This document shows, piece by piece, positions 59,281 through 64,000 of a DNA stretch of 64,000 nucleotides. Position 1 is the first letter of the stretch. The number at the start of each line of letters is the position of its first letter. The translations under genes were made by a program, and so were the position numbers. The notes beneath the pieces are model-generated. The model saw only the letters and a program-made list of their open reading frames with translations, made no database searches and had not been told where the DNA came from. The DNA lies in NCBI RefSeq assembly GCF_020622265.1, contig NZ_JACNMQ010000004.1, positions 62,001 through 126,000 of the forward strand, in the 5' to 3' direction. The DNA is from Halomonas sp. M20. Lineage in GTDB: Bacteria > Pseudomonadota > Gammaproteobacteria > Pseudomonadales > Halomonadaceae.

Positions 59281-60543
59281 ATGTCCATTCAAGACTCTCT
59301 CAGCCCCGCACCTCCTACGCATCCGCCTCTCAGAAAATCCCACAAGCTCGAAAACGTCTGCTACGACATTCGCGGCCCGGTACTCGAACATGCCAAGCAG
59401 CTCGAAGATGAGGGTCAGCGCATTCTCAAGCTGAACATCGGCAACCCTGCGCCGTTCGGCTTCGAAGCGCCGGAAGAGATTCTTCAGGATGTGATGCGCA
59501 ATTTGTCGACGGCACAGGGCTATTGCGATTCCAAGGGCCTCTACTCGGCGCGCAAAGCGATCATGCAGGAGTGCCAGCGCAAGAGTATTCCCGGGGTCAC
59601 CGTCGAGGATATCTACGTTGGCAACGGTGTCTCGGAGCTGATCGTGATGGCTATGCAGGCCCTGCTCAACGACGGCGACGAAGTCTTGATTCCGGCGCCG
59701 GACTACCCGCTCTGGACCGCTGCTGCCAATCTCTCCGGCGGCCGCGCGGTGCATTATCTATGCGATGAGCAGGCGGACTGGGCGCCGGATATTGCCGATA
59801 TTCGCGACAAAGTCACCAGCCATACTCGCGCCCTGGTATTGATCAACCCCAACAACCCCACCGGTGCCGTCTACCCGCCGGAGGTGGTCAAGGAACTCCT
59901 GGCAATCGCCCGGGAGCATCACCTGGTGGTGTTTTCCGATGAGATCTACGACAAGATTCTCTATGACGACGTGGAGCACGTTTCCACCGGCGCACTGGCG
60001 GACGAAGATCAGCTGGTGGTTACCCTCAATGGTTTATCGAAGAGCTACCGCTGTGCCGGCTTTCGCTCCGGCTGGATGATCTTCTCGGGCAACGCTGCCA
60101 AGCATCAGGCCCAGGACTTCATCCAAGGAGTCAACATGCTGGCTTCCATGCGATTATGTGCAAATGTACCGGCCCAGCACGCCATCCAGACAGCTCTTGG
60201 GGGTTATCAGTCCATCAACGATTTGATCCTGCCCGGGGGCCGTCTACGCGCCCAACGGGACATCACCCATGAAAAGCTCAACGCCATTCCCGGGGTGTCC
60301 TGTGTCAAGGCCAAAGGGGCGCTATACGCCTTTCCGAGGCTTGATCCCAAGGTGTTTAACATTCAAGACGACGAAAAGCTGGTGCTCGACCTGCTATTGC
60401 AGGAGAAAATCCTGCTGGTGCAAGGTACCGCCTTCAACTGGCCGAGCCCGGATCATGTGCGCATCGTCACCCTGCCTTGGGCGGATCAGCTCGAGGATGC
60501 GCTGGATCGTTTCGCGCGCTTTCTTTCCCGCTATCGTCAATGA
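59281..60543 (+). CDS. alaA: Pyridoxal-phosphate aminotransferase, AlaA-like
   Basis: The 420-residue class I/II aminotransferase has PLP lysine K254 in NGLSKSYRCAGFRSG, with NPNNPTGAV (189-197) and FSDEIYDKI (219-226). The N-terminal KLENVCYDIRGPVLEHAKQL is typical of E. coli AlaA/YfbQ, which makes alanine from pyruvate with glutamate. ATG at 59281 is chosen; the upstream in-frame start at 59233 is inconsistent with the family N-terminus. Confidence 0.9.
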   Translation: MSIQDSLSPAPPTHPPLRKSHKLENVCYDIRGPVLEHAKQLEDEGQRILKLNIGNPAPFGFEAPEEILQDVMRNLSTAQGYCDSKGLYSARKAIMQECQRKSIPGVTVEDIYVGNGVSELIVMAMQALLNDGDEVLIPAPDYPLWTAAANLSGGRAVHYLCDEQADWAPDIADIRDKVTSHTRALVLINPNNPTGAVYPPEVVKELLAIAREHHLVVFSDEIYDKILYDDVEHVSTGALADEDQLVVTLNGLSKSYRCAGFRSGWMIFSGNAAKHQAQDFIQGVNMLASMRLCANVPAQHAIQTALGGYQSINDLILPGGRLRAQRDITHEKLNAIPGVSCVKAKGALYAFPRLDPKVFNIQDDEKLVLDLLLQEKILLVQGTAFNWPSPDHVRIVTLPWADQLEDALDRFARFLSRYRQ

Positions 60544-60658
60544 GTTCATCGGCCAATACTTGAAACTCGAACCGGCAGGACGCATCTAAACAGCCTAATA
60601 ACGAAAAAAATGTCATGTTTTACACGACCTAATTATTGATAAACGAGGGCAACAATCC

Positions 60659-61561
60659 ATGATGCGCATCATTCTGTTTCTGGCCACCAACCTTGCAGTG
60701 GTGTTGGTGGCCAGTGTCACCCTGCGCCTGCTTGGCGTAGAGCCCTACCTGAACGCCAACGGACTGAACATGAACAGTCTGCTGATATTCTGTTTTGTAT
60801 TCGGCATGGCGGGCTCCCTGGTATCGCTCTTCATCTCCAAATGGATGGCCAAGAAGAGCACTGGCACTCAGGTGATTGGTACACCAAGCAATGAGACGGA
60901 GAAGTGGCTACTCGATACCGTTGGCGAACTGGCCCAGCAGGCCGGCATCAAGATGCCCGAAGTCGGTATCTTCCCGGCCCAGCAATCCAACGCTTTCGCT
61001 ACCGGTTGGAACAAGAACGATGCTTTGGTCGCAGTCTCCGCCGGCTTGCTCAACCGTATGCGCCCGGAAGAAACACGGGCCGTTCTGGCTCATGAGATCG
61101 GCCACGTCGCCAATGGCGACATGGTGACCCTGGCGCTGATCCAGGGCGTGCTCAATACCTTCGTCATGTTCTTCGCACGGGTCGTTGCACAACTGCTGGA
61201 TAGCTTCCTGCGCCGAGATGATAGCGGCGGCGGATTGGGTTTCATGGGCTATTTTGCGGTGGTCATCGTTGCCGAGATCGTCTTTGGCCTGATCGCCTCG
61301 GTGATCGTTGCCTGGTTCTCACGCTTTCGTGAGTATCGCGCCGACGCCGCCGGTGCCAAGTTTGCCGGCAGCGGCGCGATGATCAACGCCCTCGCCCGGC
61401 TCAAGACCGAAAGCGAGATGCCGGATCAAATGCCGGAGACTCTGACCGCCTTTGCCATCACGACCGGCCAGACCCGCAAGATCATGGAGAAGCTGTTCGC
61501 CAGCCATCCGCCGCTGGATGAGCGCATTCGTGCGCTGAAGGAGTCCGCTTACCGGGAGTAA
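60659..61561 (+). CDS. htpX: Membrane zinc protease HtpX
   Basis: The 300-residue M48 metalloprotease has two N-terminal helices (1-22, 40-60), zinc motif H145-E146-x-x-H149 in [14 protein letters not shown], and two more helices at about 155-175 and 190-215. [11 protein letters not shown] supplies the third ligand. It degrades misfolded membrane proteins. ATG codons at 60659 and 60662 are both possible. An intrinsic terminator follows. Confidence 0.95.
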   Translation: MMRIILFLATNLAVVLVASVTLRLLGVEPYLNANGLNMNSLLIFCFVFGMAGSLVSLFISKWMAKKSTGTQVIGTPSNETEKWLLDTVGELAQQAGIKMPEVGIFPAQQSNAFATGWNKNDALVAVSAGLLNRMRPEETRAVLAHEIGHVANGDMVTLALIQGVLNTFVMFFARVVAQLLDSFLRRDDSGGGLGFMGYFAVVIVAEIVFGLIASVIVAWFSRFREYRADAAGAKFAGSGAMINALARLKTESEMPDQMPETLTAFAITTGQTRKIMEKLFASHPPLDERIRALKESAYRE

Positions 61562-61580
61562 GCACACTCTAGCCACTCAG

Positions 61581-61608
61581 CTCCGGCCTTCGTGCCGGAG
61601 TTTTTTTT
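61581..61608 (+). terminator. Intrinsic terminator after htpX
   Basis: CTCCGGC and GCCGGAG form a 7-bp stem with a CTTCGT loop followed by eight T residues, 19 bp after the htpX stop. Confidence 0.95.
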
Positions 61609-61754
61609 GTAAAAAATAAAAACACACGGCGCAAAATAACCGAAACACGATCCCGGACATGTGTTCAATGCTGCAATGCCATTCGACCTTTTATGCATCT
61701 ACTTCTACGGTTACTACTAGAAAGATAAGATAATAAGCAAAAGGAAATTTATAG

Positions 61755-63365
61755 ATGGAAAAGCTTGCTCGGAAACTCCGACTACAGACCGACCCCGTCA
61801 TTTTCTTCGTCTCGGCAGCGATCATGGTGGTGTTTCTTGTCACCTTGCTTCTGATCCCCGACACCATCGAGCAAGCCTTTGGGGCCGGACGCACTTGGAT
61901 CGTCACCAACCTCGGTTGGTTTTTCATCTTTGGCGTCACTTCCTGGGTAATTTTTCTACTCTGGGTGGCAATAAGTCGCTATGGCATGATTCGCCTGGGA
62001 GGCAACGACGCGAAGCCGGACTACGGCAATATTTCCTGGTTTACCATGCTCTTTGCCGGGGGTATCGGCACCGTCTTGATGTTCTGGGGCGTGGCGGAGC
62101 CGATTTCCCACTTCTCCAACCCGCCCCACCCGGACGTAGAACCCTTTACCGTGGCAGCCGCGGACGATGCCATCGGCTTTGCGATCTACCATCTCGGCCT
62201 GCACACCTGGGCAATCTTCACCCTGCCAGGACTGGCCTTCGCCTATTTCATCTATCGCTACGATCTACCCATGCGCTATAGCTCGGTGTTCTATCCACTG
62301 ATCGGCGATCGCATCTACGGGCCGCTAGGAAAAACATTGGACGTCTTTGCCGTTCTCGGCACCCTGTTCGGCGTCGCCGTGTCCGTTGGGCTGGGCACCC
62401 AGCAGATCAATGCCGGCTTGAGTGAACTGTTCGACATTCCCAATGCGGTCATGCCCAAGGTCATCATCATTGCCGTCCTGACCACCGTCGCCGTAGGCTC
62501 CATCGTTGCAGGGCTGGATTCCGGCGTAAAGCTGCTATCCAACATCAACATCGGCATGGCGGTTGGCCTGATGTTTTTCGTGCTGTTTACCGGGTCCACG
62601 GTGTTTCTACTGCGGGCCACCATCGAGACCCTCGGTCTTTATATCTACAACATCGTACCCATGGCCTTCTGGAACGATACCTTGGCCCAGTACACCCACG
62701 AGGAAGGCGGCTGGGGCTGGCAAGGCAACTGGACCGTCTTCTACTGGGCCTGGACCGTCACATGGTCGCCCTTCATCGGCATCTTCGTCGCTCGCATCTC
62801 CCGGGGTCGCACCATTCGCGAGTTCGTTCTCGGCGTTCTCTTTGCGCCTTCTATCTTCACGCTGATCTGGTTCTCGATCTTCGGCTGGTCGGCCATGGAG
62901 ATCGACGGCATCGGCGCGGAGGCCCGTGCCGCGCTTGGCGATCAGGCCGGCGCACTCTCCGCAGCGGTGGCGGACAGCGTGCCCCTGGCGATGTTCGCCT
63001 TCTTCGAGCATTTCCCCTTCGCCACCATCATCAAAGGGCTCGCGGTGGTCATCGTGGCGATATTCTTTGCCACCTCCTCGGATTCGGCCTCTTTGGTAGT
63101 CGACATGCTATGTACCGGCACGCCAGAACCCGGCCCGGTGCATCAACGCCTGTTCTGGGGGATTTCCGAAGGGGTGCTGGCGGCAATGCTGATCGTGCTC
63201 GCCGGCGAAACCGGCTTGCTCGCCCTGCAGCAGGTGATCACCGTCATTGGCTTGCCAATCTTCATTCTGGCATTCGTCATGATGATCGCGTTGTACCGCG
63301 GTTTGACCAGCGAGCATATCAGTAAGGTAACAGTAGGAGAGCCGCCAAGGACGGAGGATTTGTAG
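61755..63365 (+). CDS. BCCT-family betaine/carnitine/choline transporter
   Basis: The 536-residue transporter has twelve helices. The BCCT signature is present as GNWTVFYWAWTVTWSPFIGI followed by FVARISRGRTIREFV (about 312-345), with MFWGVAEPISHF near 110. It imports quaternary ammonium compounds with sodium or protons, as an osmoprotectant or carbon source. AAGGAAA precedes the ATG. No betaine metabolism gene is adjacent in the window. The short C-terminal tail argues against an elaborate osmosensing domain. Confidence 0.92.
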   Translation: MEKLARKLRLQTDPVIFFVSAAIMVVFLVTLLLIPDTIEQAFGAGRTWIVTNLGWFFIFGVTSWVIFLLWVAISRYGMIRLGGNDAKPDYGNISWFTMLFAGGIGTVLMFWGVAEPISHFSNPPHPDVEPFTVAAADDAIGFAIYHLGLHTWAIFTLPGLAFAYFIYRYDLPMRYSSVFYPLIGDRIYGPLGKTLDVFAVLGTLFGVAVSVGLGTQQINAGLSELFDIPNAVMPKVIIIAVLTTVAVGSIVAGLDSGVKLLSNINIGMAVGLMFFVLFTGSTVFLLRATIETLGLYIYNIVPMAFWNDTLAQYTHEEGGWGWQGNWTVFYWAWTVTWSPFIGIFVARISRGRTIREFVLGVLFAPSIFTLIWFSIFGWSAMEIDGIGAEARAALGDQAGALSAAVADSVPLAMFAFFEHFPFATIIKGLAVVIVAIFFATSSDSASLVVDMLCTGTPEPGPVHQRLFWGISEGVLAAMLIVLAGETGLLALQQVITVIGLPIFILAFVMMIALYRGLTSEHISKVTVGEPPRTEDL

Positions 63366-63386
63366 ATCGCTAGCGCTCTTACTCCT

Positions 63387-63429
63387 AGCCCAAGGTACTC
63401 GGCAGCCATGCTCGTTTCCGCCTTGGGCT
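63387..63429. repeat. Inverted repeat after the BCCT gene
   Basis: AGCCCAAGG and CCTTGGGCT are 25 bp apart between two convergent genes. The long loop and lack of a T-run make it a weak terminator candidate. Confidence 0.35.
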
Positions 63430-63457
63430 TAATCGTCGCCGTGTTATTGGCGAATGG

Positions 63458-64000
63458 TCATATTTGGGCGGGTACCGACTCTTTCGCATGCCGGCCCTGC
63501 GCCATCAGCACATAAAGGGATGGCACCACGAACAGAGTGAACAGCGTGCCGATTGCCATGCCGCCGACCAGCACCAAGCCGATGGAGTTTCGCGCTGCGG
63601 CACCGGCGCCGGTTACCAATACCAGCGGGAAATGGCCGGCAATGGTCGCGACACTGGTCATCAACACCGGCCGCAGCCGGATCATCGCCGCCTCGTGTAC
63701 GGCGTCGAGCTTACTGGCGCCCTGTTGCTGTAACTTATTGGCGAATTCGACGATGAGGATGCCGTTCTTGGCGATCAATCCGACCAGGGTGACCATACCG
63801 ACCTGGGCATAGATGTTCATCGTCGTGGTCCAGCCGCTGGTCCAGTATGGCATGTTGGGGTCGGGCATCTTCAGCACGGTAAAGATCAGTGCGCCGAACA
63901 TCGCCAACGGTACCGAGCCGGCCAGGATCACGAAGGGGTCGCGGAACGAATTGAACTGAACAGCCAGCACCAGAAAGATCATCAGTACAGCGAGAGAGAA
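63458..64000 (-). CDS. RND efflux transporter, C-terminal part (runs off right edge)
   Basis: About 180 codons are visible, the C-terminal end of an AcrB/MexF-type inner-membrane pump: SLAVLMIFLVLAVQFNSFRD, then MVTLVGLIAKNGILIVEFAN and RLRPVLMTSVATIAGHFPLV, the helices 10-12 region of HAE-1/HME RND proteins. No second-half catalytic residues can be judged. The frame stays open to position 64000, so the start is outside the window. Confidence 0.93.
   Translation of the reverse strand, partial: FSLAVLMIFLVLAVQFNSFRDPFVILAGSVPLAMFGALIFTVLKMPDPNMPYWTSGWTTTMNIYAQVGMVTLVGLIAKNGILIVEFANKLQQQGASKLDAVHEAAMIRLRPVLMTSVATIAGHFPLVLVTGAGAAARNSIGLVLVGGMAIGTLFTLFVVPSLYVLMAQGRHAKESVPAQI

Overview
The window looks like a chromosomal segment of a moderately halophilic, GC-rich gammaproteobacterium, most likely a Halomonas relative (Halomonadaceae). 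The reasons are the density of secondary, TRAP and tripartite tricarboxylate transporters, a BCCT compatible-solute transporter, a hydroxyproline catabolic cluster, a thiamine-regulated SSS symporter and the gammaproteobacterial housekeeping genes (mscK, pldA, yqjD/E/K, queF, yadGH, htpX, ylqF). This assignment is an inference from gene content; no phylogenetic marker such as rRNA is present.

Layout. 1-6841: a tctCBA tricarboxylate transporter operon (tctA runs off the left edge), a short IclR regulator transcribed divergently from it, and a two-component system translationally coupled to a periplasmic binding protein resembling PgtC. 6838-16309: mostly housekeeping genes (tlyA, mscK, pldA, yqjD-yqjE-yqjK, an egtB-type sulfoxide synthase, a BaiN/YhiN flavoprotein and a STAS-like protein). 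16410-20870: an SSS symporter plus an old-yellow-enzyme/demethylase-type flavoprotein facing an XRE-cupin regulator. 20899-28567: an asparaginase-TRAP transporter-carbamoylase-amidase operon facing a GntR/FadR regulator, with a near-perfect operator palindrome between them. 28810-35973: a trans-4-hydroxyproline degradation cluster (GntR regulator, semialdehyde dehydrogenase, DapA-like deaminase, NhaC-family carrier, FAD D-amino-acid dehydrogenase, and a divergent epimerase). 36039-43098: a peptide ABC transporter with fused DppD-DppF ATPase and a co-directional M14 carboxypeptidase.

43445-48205 is the irregular part: an orphan amino-acid binding protein, the C-terminal half of an lldD-like gene, an AT-richer region holding a 740-residue secreted protein of unknown function, and an IS3-type transposase remnant, ending at the 3' end of tRNA-Ser(GGA). 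48406-53240 returns to core genes: thioesterase, nitroreductase, queF, yadH, yadG, marR and a Yip1-family membrane protein.

53305-57148 is the most interesting module. Two TPP riboswitches face each other. The left one leads into an SSS symporter (ThiV-like). The right one leads into a translationally coupled SDR oxidoreductase and SnaA/DszA-type flavin monooxygenase. The two transcription units converge and their stop codons overlap. All three proteins are therefore predicted to be made when thiamine pyrophosphate is scarce, suggesting import and oxidative or reductive conversion of a thiamine precursor or analogue that is not part of the textbook pathway.

57302-64000: a tRNA Glu-Gly-Glu cluster, msrB, ylqF, an alaA-type aminotransferase, htpX, a BCCT transporter, and the C-terminal end of an RND efflux pump running off the right edge. 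I saw no CRISPR array, rRNA or intact insertion sequence.
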